Assembly (NCBI GenBank): GCA_910585165.1
Contig: CAJUBX010000087.1
Coordinates: 1-8,028 of the forward strand
DNA length: 8,028 nt
Direction: 5' to 3'
DNA from: an uncultured Oscillibacter sp.
Lineage (GTDB): Bacteria > Bacillota > Clostridia > Oscillospirales > Oscillospiraceae
Position 1 is the stretch's first letter. Every line of letters begins with the position of its first letter. Below are positions 1 to 5,919 of the stretch, one piece after another. The position numbers were made by a program, and so were the translations under genes. Under the pieces are notes generated by a model. It was given only the letters and a program-made list of their open reading frames with translations, searched no databases and was not told the origin of the DNA.

Positions 1-47
1 TTACCTCTAAATGCTTGTATTTCAAGCACTCCTGACTTGCGGAGTAG

Positions 48-458
48 GGCCTAATCTACGATTTCCCCGGCGGCGCGGCTACGGACCACACGGGCGTTGT
101 CGAAAATGCGACGGCATCCGGGGTGGTGGCTATTGAGGGGAATACCAGCCAGAGCGGGAGCCAATCCAACGGAGGACAGGTCTGCCGGAAGACCCGGAAG
201 TATAACGTGATTGTGGGCGAGGTGCGCCCCAGGTATGAGGAGGAGGACGACATGGATTTTTCTAAATGGACGGATTCGGATTTTGTTCGGTTCGCTCAAA
301 AGATGCAGAGCGCCCTTGCAAAGCAGCCCGTCAGCGCTAAGCTGGCCCCGGAGCTGGCGGAAGCCAAGGCCAAGGGCATCACCGATGGGACAAGTCCCGG
401 CGCATTCTGCACCCGGGCCCAGGCGGCGGTTATGACACTCAGGGCAACGAGAAAATAA
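48..458 (+). pseudogene. 3' remnant of a phage-type CHAP-domain cell-wall lysin (N-acetylmuramoyl-L-alanine amidase-like)
   Basis: The open frame begins just after an in-frame TAG at 45-47 and has no credible start at its 5' end. The first residues, GLIYDFPGG...DHTGVVE...AIEGNTS...SNGGQVCR...VGEVRP.Y, match the second half of a CHAP peptidase/amidase domain, including the DHTG histidine region and the IEGN segment. The catalytic cysteine half is missing. The tail (KWTDSDFVRF..., then AKGITDGTSPGAF.TRAQAAVMTLRA) resembles the short C-terminal repeat often attached to clostridial prophage endolysins. A GTG or ATG inside the frame (123, 252) could give a shorter ORF, but it would lack the active site. 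I see no holin, integrase or other phage gene nearby. It is probably a prophage scar or decayed lysin; the CHAP match is confident, loss of function is inferred. Confidence 0.75.
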
Positions 459-551
459 AGAAATAGTTATTTCCGATGATCGGGCGGGCCTGTATGACAA
501 AAGTCATGATTCAGTGTTTTTAGTTTGTTACTATCCGGGCCGCTAAACTCG

Positions 552-607
552 ACTATTGACGGCGGAAAACCCTTGAATTTCAATAGTCCCCGATAGTTGC
601 AACTATT
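552..607. promoter_or_regulatory. Candidate operator array (ACTATT/AATAGT half-sites) at the kinase operon promoter
   Basis: A perfect 14-bp palindrome, ATAGTTGCAACTAT, spans 593-606 and covers the -35 hexamer. Upstream, ACTATTG (552-558) and CAATAGT (581-587) form a second inverted pair made of the same half-site. A further ACTAT lies at 530-534. The two ATAGT half-sites at 583 and 593 are 10 bp apart, and the ACTATT half-sites at 552 and 602 are 50 bp apart, so they lie close to the same face of the helix. Overlap with -35 suggests repression. The RpiR-type protein encoded in the operon is the obvious candidate ligand, but that is inference. Confidence 0.6.
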
Positions 608-625
608 CCGTTTTTATGATATAAT
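597..625 (+). promoter_or_regulatory. Sigma-A-type promoter of the kinase-epimerase operon (TTGCAA, 17 bp, TATAAT)
   Basis: The -35 hexamer TTGCAA is at 597-602 and a perfect -10 TATAAT at 620-625. The spacing is 17 bp and a TG at 617-618 makes an extended -10. Transcription would start near 632, giving a leader of about 67 nt before the ATG at 699. The region sits in an AT-rich island between GC-rich coding sequences. The 459-551 stretch upstream holds no gene that I can support. Confidence 0.85.
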
Positions 626-698
626 AATTTTGTTGCTTTGCAAACGCACTCCCGGCGGCGCACCCGTGACTCAAACGAATGGATAAAGGAGAATCATT

Positions 699-2081
699 AT
701 GGATCGTTTCGGCATCAATGTGACTTTGAAGCACACGCCTTCCCTGGACCCCGACTTTATCCCCCTCATGCGGTTCAACCGCGCCTTTCTGGCCACGGCG
801 AAAAAACCGGTAGGCATTGCCGTGGAGCGGGCCGGCGGACAGATGGCCTCCTGCCGCACCTTCATCCACGGCACGCCGGAGATGGCGGAGGCCGACCACT
901 ATTATATTGAGCGCCTGGTGAAAACCATCCTCTGGATGAAGGGCGGCTTCAAGGTCTACGTCAGCGGCGACGAGGGCGTCTGCGAATACCTGAAGTCCGT
1001 TTACTGCGCCGGGGGACAGCAGGAATTCGACTGGGACTACATGGCCGGCGTTTTCGAGCATCCCTTCGAGGTGGTCTTCGTGGACGACATCCCTTCCGCC
1101 AAGGACGACCCCAAGGCCATCGGCGGCCACATGGAGGGCTGCCGCATCGGCTTCGACGCGGGTGGAAGCGACCGGAAGGTCTCCGCCGTCATCGACGGCG
1201 AAACCGTCTACTCCGAGGAGGTGGTCTGGTTCCCCAAGACCAACTCCGACCCGGATTACCATTATGACGGCATCGTCTCCGCCCTGAAATCCGCCGCAGA
1301 GCACATGCCTCGGGTGGACGCGGTGGGCGTCAGCTCCGCCGGCGTGTTCATCAACAACCGGACCATGAACGCCTCGCTGTTCCTCAAGGTTCCCAAGGAG
1401 ATTTACGACCAGAAGGTCAAGGACATCTATATCCGGGCCATCCGCGACACCTTCGGCGACGTGCCCTACTGCGTCATCAACGACGGCGACGTGTCCGCCC
1501 TGGCGGGGGCCATGAGCCTCAGCGACAACAGCGTCCTGGGCATCGCCATGGGCACCAGCGAGGCCGTGGGCTATGTGGACGAGGAGGGCCGGATCACCGG
1601 CTGGCTCAACGAGCTGGCCTTCGTCCCCGTGGACGCCCAGCCCGGCGCCATGCGGGACGAGTGGAGCGGCGACATCGGCTGCGGCGTGAAATACTTCTCC
1701 CAGGACGGCGTCATCAAGCTGGCCCCCCGGGCGGGCATCCAGCTGGACGAAAACGCCTCCCCCGCCGAGAAGCTGAAGGCCGTCCAGGCCCTCATGGCCG
1801 AGGACGACCCCCGGGCCGCCAAGGTCTACGAGTCCATCGGCGTGTACCTGGGCCACACCCTGGCCTATTACTTCGACCTCTACGGCTGCCGCCACGTGCT
1901 GCTGCTGGGCCGGGTCATGAGCGGCAAGGGCGGCGACCTCATTCTGGACACCGCCAAGAAGGTGCTGGCCGACGAATATCCGGAGCTGGACGGGAAAATC
2001 GTTCCCGAGCTGCCGGACGAGAAGTTCCGCCGGGTGGGGCAGTCCATGGCCGCCGCCAGCCTGCCGGAAATCGAGAAATAA
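699..2081 (+). CDS. ROK-family sugar kinase with N-terminal extension and degenerate zinc site
   Basis: This is a cytoplasmic ATP-dependent sugar kinase of the ROK (actin/hexokinase fold) family, 460 aa against the usual roughly 300. The kinase core starts near residue 148. It shows a phosphate-1 loop GFDAGGSDRK (151-160), VGVSSAGVF (209-217), the catalytic segment NDGDVSAL (261-268, D262 the likely base), the phosphate-2 motif GTSEA (285-289) and an adenosine-side motif LLLGRVMSG (401-409). The usual ROK zinc site is lost: the E-x-G-H motif reads ELAF (305-308) and the CxCGxxGC cluster is reduced to GDIGC (324-328). Residues 1-147 form an unassigned extension. The start is supported by AAAGGAG at 685-691. 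It is the first gene of the operon and ends 18 nt before the epimerase. The substrate is probably ManNAc, GlcNAc or a related hexose, by context only. Confidence 0.82.
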   Translation: MDRFGINVTLKHTPSLDPDFIPLMRFNRAFLATAKKPVGIAVERAGGQMASCRTFIHGTPEMAEADHYYIERLVKTILWMKGGFKVYVSGDEGVCEYLKSVYCAGGQQEFDWDYMAGVFEHPFEVVFVDDIPSAKDDPKAIGGHMEGCRIGFDAGGSDRKVSAVIDGETVYSEEVVWFPKTNSDPDYHYDGIVSALKSAAEHMPRVDAVGVSSAGVFINNRTMNASLFLKVPKEIYDQKVKDIYIRAIRDTFGDVPYCVINDGDVSALAGAMSLSDNSVLGIAMGTSEAVGYVDEEGRITGWLNELAFVPVDAQPGAMRDEWSGDIGCGVKYFSQDGVIKLAPRAGIQLDENASPAEKLKAVQALMAEDDPRAAKVYESIGVYLGHTLAYYFDLYGCRHVLLLGRVMSGKGGDLILDTAKKVLADEYPELDGKIVPELPDEKFRRVGQSMAAASLPEIEK

Positions 2082-2099
2082 TTTTAGGAGGACAACCGC

Positions 2100-3302
2100 A
2101 TGGACCGGCAAAAACTGAAAGAGGCCCGGACCTGGGTCCGGGCGGAACTGGACCGCTCCGCCGCCTTCTGGCTGGAGCACGGCATGGACAAGGAATACGG
2201 CGGCGTATACACCTGCCTGGACCGGAAGGGAGAAATTTACTCTACGGACAAAAGCGTCTGGATGCAGGGCCGCTGCGGCTGGATTTTCGCCTTTTTGTGC
2301 AGCAATTACGGCGTAAGGCAGGAATGGCTGGACGCCTCCAAGAGCTGTCTGGACTTTATGGAGGCCCACTGCTTCAACCATGAGGCGGAGGACCGGATGT
2401 ACTTCACCGTCACGGCGGAGGGAAAGCCCCTGCGCCAGCGGCGCTACTACTTCTCCGAGGCGTTCTGCGCCATCGCCAACGCCGAGTACTACGGCGTGAC
2501 GGGGGACAAGGCCCGTCTGGAGCGGGCCCGGCAGTGTTACGACCTGTACTGGGATTTGAGCCAGGGCAAGCCCGACCCCGTGGGCATGGGCCCCAAAACC
2601 ATTCCCGAGACCCGGCGGGGCCGGGCCTTCGGCACTCCCATGATTATTTTGAACGTCACCGGCGTTTTGCTGCGGACGGACCCGGAGCGCAGGACCCTCT
2701 ATGAGGAACGGGCCCGGAAATGCGTGGACGACATCTTCCAATACCACGTAAAGCCGGAGCTCAAGTGCACGCTGGAAAATGTGGACGTGGACGGAAGCCC
2801 GCGGCTCTACTACACCGAGGGCCGCACCGTCAACCCCGGCCACGACATCGAGGGCGTGTGGTTCCTGCTGGAGCACGCCCGCAGGACCGGGGACAGGGAC
2901 CTGGTCCAAAAGGCGGCGGAGATGTTCGACTGGGCCATCGCCGCCGGGTGGGACCAGGAGTACGGCGGCCTTCTCTACTTCACCGACGCCCTGGGCAAAC
3001 CCCCGGAGGCTTACGAGCACGACATGAAGCTCTGGTGGCCCCACAACGAGATTTTGATCTCCTCCGTCATGCTCTACCGGGACACCGGGGAGGAGAAATA
3101 CCTCGATTGGTTCTATAAAACCCTGGACTACTGCAAGGCCCATTTCGCCGACCCGGAGTACGGCGAGTGGTACGGCTACCTCCGCCGGGACGGCCTGCCT
3201 ACCCAGCCCTCTACCAAGGGCAGCACCTTCAAGGGGCCCTTCCACCTGCCCCGGAGCATGATTCTGGTGGACAAGCTGATCGGTGAAATTCTGGGCGAAT
3301 AA
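2100..3302 (+). CDS. N-acylglucosamine 2-epimerase (AGE / renin-binding protein) family enzyme
   Basis: This 400-aa protein has the normal length for the AGE family, an (alpha/alpha)6-barrel that interconverts C2 epimers of free sugars, classically GlcNAc and ManNAc. Signature segments occur in the expected order: KSVWMQGRCGW (51-61, R58 in the sugar pocket), NPGHDIEGVW (245-254), KLWWPHNE (310-317) and FHLPRSM (381-387). H248 and H382 correspond to the two catalytic histidines known in the family, and E251 and E317 to conserved acidic residues. The WMQGR, NPGH and WWP.NE forms look closer to renin-binding-protein-type AGE than to YihS-type isomerases or cellobiose 2-epimerases, but the exact substrate is not proven. 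The start has AGGAGG at 2086-2091, nine bases from the ATG start. It follows the kinase by 18 nt, suggesting that epimerised sugar is passed to the kinase. Confidence 0.88.
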   Translation: MDRQKLKEARTWVRAELDRSAAFWLEHGMDKEYGGVYTCLDRKGEIYSTDKSVWMQGRCGWIFAFLCSNYGVRQEWLDASKSCLDFMEAHCFNHEAEDRMYFTVTAEGKPLRQRRYYFSEAFCAIANAEYYGVTGDKARLERARQCYDLYWDLSQGKPDPVGMGPKTIPETRRGRAFGTPMIILNVTGVLLRTDPERRTLYEERARKCVDDIFQYHVKPELKCTLENVDVDGSPRLYYTEGRTVNPGHDIEGVWFLLEHARRTGDRDLVQKAAEMFDWAIAAGWDQEYGGLLYFTDALGKPPEAYEHDMKLWWPHNEILISSVMLYRDTGEEKYLDWFYKTLDYCKAHFADPEYGEWYGYLRRDGLPTQPSTKGSTFKGPFHLPRSMILVDKLIGEILGE

Positions 3303-3331
3303 TTGAAGCCCCGCAGAAGGAGGCGGCGACG

Positions 3332-4186
3332 GTGGGCAAAGATATCATTGCGCTGATGCTCCAGGAGTACGACCGCTTCACCCGGTCGGAGCGGAAAATC
3401 GCCGACTTTGTGCTGGAGCACCAGGAGGAAACCCAATATATCAGCATCACCGACCTCAGCGGCCAATGCGGCGTGGCGGTGTCCACCGTGTCCCTGTTCT
3501 GCCGGAAGCTGAAGCTGGCGGGATTCAACGACTTCAAGCTGGAGCTGGCCCGGGCGGTGCTGCCCGTCCGGGCGGCCCTCAGCGAACCGGGGAGCGAAAT
3601 CACGGCGGAGGATTCCGCCGCCGCCGTCATGGGCAAGGTGCTCTCCGCCGCCCAGGACACGCTGAACAACGCCTATCACATGCTGGCGGAGCGGGACGTG
3701 ATGCAGGCGGCGGACATGCTGCGCCGGGCGGGCCAGGTGGTCTGCCTGGGCCAGGGGAACCACGCGGCGGTGGCCCTGGCGGCCTGGGCCCAGTTTTCCA
3801 CCACCTCCCCGAAATTCAAAACCATTCAGGACTCCCACATGCAGACGGTGATTTTATCCACCCTGTCGGAGGGAGACGCGGTGCTCTACTTCTCCTACTC
3901 CGGAGCCACCCATGAGCTGCTGGAGGCGGTGGAGGTCATCCGGGGGCGGGGCGCCGGGCTGATTTTAGTGACCCGTTATCCCAATTCCCCCGCCAGCGCT
4001 TACGCCGACGTGGTGCTCCTCTGCGGGCCCAACGAACAGCCCTTCCAGTTCGGCTCCACCTCCGCCCTGATGGCCCAGCTTTACGTGGTGGAAGTGCTTC
4101 TCAGCGAGTTCGTCCGCCGGAACCCGGAGGAGGCGGACCAGAACCGCCAGTCTGTGGGCAAGGCGCTGACGCAGAAGTGCGTTTGA
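3332..4186 (+). CDS. RpiR/MurR-type transcriptional regulator (HTH plus SIS domain)
   Basis: A 284-aa cytoplasmic regulator. Residues 1-77 form the RpiR helix-turn-helix domain: the FTRSERKIADFVLEH helix and the recognition segment ISITDLSGQCGVAVSTVSLF (38-56), ending in FNDFKLELAR. A SIS sugar-phosphate-binding domain follows from about 124, with VVCLGQGNHAA (136-146) and the phosphate-binding SYSGAT (188-193). The start is GTG at 3332, chosen because AAGGAGG (3317-3323) lies 8 nt upstream; an in-frame ATG at 3356 would cut into the HTH domain. The family usually senses a phosphosugar made by the operon it controls, so the expected ligand is the ROK kinase product. It may act at the palindrome over the operon promoter, which would make it autoregulated; this is inference. 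The gap to the epimerase is 29 nt, and to the next gene 13 nt. Confidence 0.9.
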   Translation: MGKDIIALMLQEYDRFTRSERKIADFVLEHQEETQYISITDLSGQCGVAVSTVSLFCRKLKLAGFNDFKLELARAVLPVRAALSEPGSEITAEDSAAAVMGKVLSAAQDTLNNAYHMLAERDVMQAADMLRRAGQVVCLGQGNHAAVALAAWAQFSTTSPKFKTIQDSHMQTVILSTLSEGDAVLYFSYSGATHELLEAVEVIRGRGAGLILVTRYPNSPASAYADVVLLCGPNEQPFQFGSTSALMAQLYVVEVLLSEFVRRNPEEADQNRQSVGKALTQKCV

Positions 4187-4199
4187 CGGGGCCGGGCCT

Positions 4200-4838
4200 A
4201 TGAGAGAATTTTTTAACCCCGAAAAAGGGATTTGGGCCTGGCTGAGCACGCTGGTGGACATTGCGGGGCTTTCCATCTTGTGGGTCTTTCTCTGCCTCCC
4301 CATCGTCACCGCCGGCCCTGCCACGGCGGCGCTGTATTACACGGTGGTCAAGTGCGTCCGAAGCCGGGAGAGCGGAGCCTTTGGATACTACTTCCGCTCC
4401 TTCCGGCAAAATTTTAAGGTGGGACTGCTGACGGGGCTGATTGTAATTCCCCTGGCCCTGCTTCTGCTGGGAGGGCACTTCATCGTCCGCTGGTACGGGA
4501 CACGCCTGGGTGGCGGCGCTTATGTGCTTTACGTTGCCTACTATTTCGCCCTCATCCTCCCGGCGGGGGTGCTGTGCTGGCTGTTTCCCCTGCTGGGGCG
4601 GTTTGATTACGGCGTGAGGGGGCTGTTCCGCACGGCCCTCCAGCTCACCGCCGCCCACCTGCCCAGCACCGTTGTCGTGGTGCTGCTGACGGCCCAGACC
4701 GCCGCGTTCTGCATAGAGCGGTGGTGGCCGGTTGTATTCATGCCGGTTACCGCTATGCTCCTGGTCTCGTTGTTCTTTGAAAGAATCTTTCAAAAGCACA
4801 CTCCGGCTTCGGAGCCGGATACAGAATCTGCCGAATAG
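4200..4838 (+). CDS. YesL/DUF624-family integral membrane protein
   Basis: This 212-aa protein has the YesL (DUF624) hallmarks: a short amphipathic start, LCLPIVTAGPATAALYYTVV (31-50), then FGYYFRSFRQNFK (61-73), and LFRTALQLT (142-150). About five membrane helices are visible, near 17-38, 74-94, 106-130, 154-172 and 176-194, with a polar tail ending in acidic residues. YesL-like proteins are widespread in Firmicutes sugar-utilisation loci beside family 1 ABC importers, but their biochemical role is not settled. It is the last gene of the operon, 13 nt after the regulator. The GC-rich region before its ATG has only a poor Shine-Dalgarno, so translational coupling to the upstream gene is likely. 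A strong hairpin begins 8 nt after the stop. Confidence 0.85.
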   Translation: MREFFNPEKGIWAWLSTLVDIAGLSILWVFLCLPIVTAGPATAALYYTVVKCVRSRESGAFGYYFRSFRQNFKVGLLTGLIVIPLALLLLGGHFIVRWYGTRLGGGAYVLYVAYYFALILPAGVLCWLFPLLGRFDYGVRGLFRTALQLTAAHLPSTVVVVLLTAQTAAFCIERWWPVVFMPVTAMLLVSLFFERIFQKHTPASEPDTESAE

Positions 4839-4845
4839 GCCAAGA

Positions 4846-4875
4846 AGGTCCGCCGCAAAGGCTTGCGGCGGACCT
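4846..4875. terminator. GC-rich hairpin copy 1 at the 3' end of the kinase-epimerase operon
   Basis: A perfect 13-bp stem, AGGTCCGCCGCAA (4846-4858) with TTGCGGCGGACCT (4863-4875), closes a four-base loop AGGC. It starts just after the YesL stop. No T-run follows directly, so it is either a terminator of poor classical form or a 3'-end-stabilising repeat. It is 29/30 identical, in the same orientation, to the hairpin at 5038-5067. Confidence 0.7.
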
Positions 4876-4908
4876 CAGCTTGTCGAAAAAAACTTTTCGA
4901 CAAGCTGA
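4875..4908. repeat. Perfect inverted repeat (hairpin 2 of the intergenic array)
   Basis: TCAGCTTGTCGAAAA (4875-4889) pairs perfectly with TTTTCGACAAGCTGA (4894-4908) around an AAAC loop, a 15-bp stem. It shares its first base with the outer edge of the preceding hairpin, so the two are stacked back to back. Confidence 0.85.
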
Positions 4909-4912
4909 TGCA

Positions 4913-4944
4913 AATTTTCAGAACTTCAAAAAGTTCTGAAAATT
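4913..4944. repeat. Perfect inverted repeat (hairpin 3 of the intergenic array)
   Basis: AATTTTCAGAACTT (4913-4926) pairs perfectly with AAGTTCTGAAAATT (4931-4944) around a CAAA loop, a 14-bp AT-rich stem. It lies near the centre of the convergent intergenic region and begins four bases after hairpin 2. Confidence 0.85.
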
Positions 4945-4957
4945 CAGGATTTCAATG

Positions 4958-4988
4958 GTGCAGGAAACCCTTCCTGGGTTTCCCGCAC
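4958..4988. repeat. Near-perfect inverted repeat (hairpin 4 of the intergenic array)
   Basis: GTGCAGGAAACCC (4958-4970) pairs with GGGTTTCCCGCAC (4976-4988) around a TTCCT loop. Twelve of 13 positions pair; the exception is A4962 against C4984. No open frame explains the symmetry. Confidence 0.8.
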
Positions 4989-5037
4989 ACACCCTTCCCT
5001 CCCGTTGAATGACTCTTACGGGTTTCTTGACAGCCTG

Positions 5038-5067
5038 AGGTCCGCCGCAAGGGCTTGCGGCGGACCT
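5038..5067. terminator. GC-rich hairpin copy 2, at the 3' end of the minus-strand DUF4261 gene
   Basis: AGGTCCGCCGCAA (5038-5050) and TTGCGGCGGACCT (5055-5067) form a 13-bp stem with loop GGGC, differing from copy 1 only in the first loop base. It lies 25 nt beyond the stop of the minus-strand gene. On the plus strand it is followed by a T-rich stretch (TTCTTTACATTTTT), so it could terminate plus-strand readthrough; on the minus strand no T-run follows. Confidence 0.7.
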
Positions 5068-5091
5068 TCTTTACATTTTTCCAGGACCTGG

Positions 5092-5898
5092 TCAAACGCC
5101 GCCGCCCACAATGAACAGCGCGCCATTCAGCTCCTTGAACACCGACGGTTCCCCCGGCGTGAACGCAATGGTATCCATGTTCTGATACCGCTCCCGCCCG
5201 GTAATCTGGAAAATGGACATAAGGTACAGTTTCTCGTGGAGCTCCGGCCATGGGGACTTGGCGTCCAGAAACCACAGCTCCGGAAAGCCGAACTGCCGCA
5301 GCCCCCAGGTTCCTATCAACTCCGCCTCCCCTTTCTGCCCGCTGCGGATGCCGACCCAAAGCGGCGCAGGAAAGTATACCGGGTCCTCCCAGTTCTTTTC
5401 CAAAATGGCGGCATGCTGGAGATATGCCCGGCGGCTGACCAGCAGCTCGGCAGCGTTTATGTAGACGCCCGCCGCCTCCCGCATCTCCAGCAGCGTCCCT
5501 GCCAAACGGGTGAACAGCCGGCACACGCTCCGCTTTTTTTCCAGAGTCTGCCCGCCGCCCTTCTGGGCCAGTACCAGGAAACACTTATGGCCTAAAACGT
5601 CCTCCCGCTCCTGGGGGGAACACAGGCCTTCCCCGGCGGCGGAAATATCACAGACCTTCGCCGGGTGAGGCATGGGCATATAGCTGCAAAAGAACTCAAT
5701 CCCCTCCAGGCTGAGGGTCATGGCAGGAACCTGGGGGTGGCTGTTATCCACGGAAACCGGAGGCCCGAAACGAGCCTCCAGGGTCTTGGACACGGCGGCC
5801 CATCCGATGTCCTCCCGCAGCAGAACCAAAGCCATCGTATCCACCTCCGGGACAGGAGCGGGCTCCTTTTTTCGCTTGAACCGGTCAAACAATCCCAT
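5092..5898 (-). CDS. DUF4261 domain-containing protein
   Basis: A 268-aa protein of unknown function. It opens with a basic, soluble segment GLFDRFKRKK and a Pro/Glu linker, with no signal peptide or membrane helix. The middle carries SLEGIEFFCSYMPMPHP (63-79), a cysteine-containing VLGHKCFLVLAQ stretch (101-112) and EAAGVYINAAELLVSR (141-156). The C-terminal part, WVGIRSG...GTWGLRQFGFPELWF (181-210) and MDTIAFTPGE (241-250), resembles the DUF4261 domain. I assign the family from memory of its consensus, so moderate confidence. A purine-rich AGGGGGG lies about 9 nt before the ATG. It is 21 nt downstream of the SGNH hydrolase and is probably cotranscribed with it. DUF4261 proteins have been found in varied bacterial contexts; nothing in the residues shows an enzymatic site. 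Confidence 0.75.
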   Translation of the reverse strand: MGLFDRFKRKKEPAPVPEVDTMALVLLREDIGWAAVSKTLEARFGPPVSVDNSHPQVPAMTLSLEGIEFFCSYMPMPHPAKVCDISAAGEGLCSPQEREDVLGHKCFLVLAQKGGGQTLEKKRSVCRLFTRLAGTLLEMREAAGVYINAAELLVSRRAYLQHAAILEKNWEDPVYFPAPLWVGIRSGQKGEAELIGTWGLRQFGFPELWFLDAKSPWPELHEKLYLMSIFQITGRERYQNMDTIAFTPGEPSVFKELNGALFIVGGGV

Positions 5899-5919
5899 TG
5901 CGCGCGTCCCCCCTGCCCT

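Noticed and set aside
12..50. tRNA or attachment site
   Set aside because: Two small stem-loops are present, but there is no acceptor stem, no T-arm GTTC-type sequence and no CCA; the loop sizes do not fit a tRNA, and no second copy of an att core is visible.
494..522. Terminator after the lysin remnant (ATGAC-AAAA-GTCAT then TGTTTTTAG)
   Set aside because: The stem is only 5 bp and AT-rich, and the T-run is separated from it by about 8 bases, so it is too weak to call.
603..3245. An 880-codon open frame on the minus strand
   Set aside because: It is antisense to the well-supported kinase and epimerase genes. Its sequence is rich in Val, Gly, His and Ala as expected from GC-rich third positions read backwards, and no recognisable domain or ribosome binding site is present.
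4846..5067. CRISPR array
   Set aside because: The repeats are different palindromes rather than one repeat with uniform spacers; only the outermost unit occurs twice.
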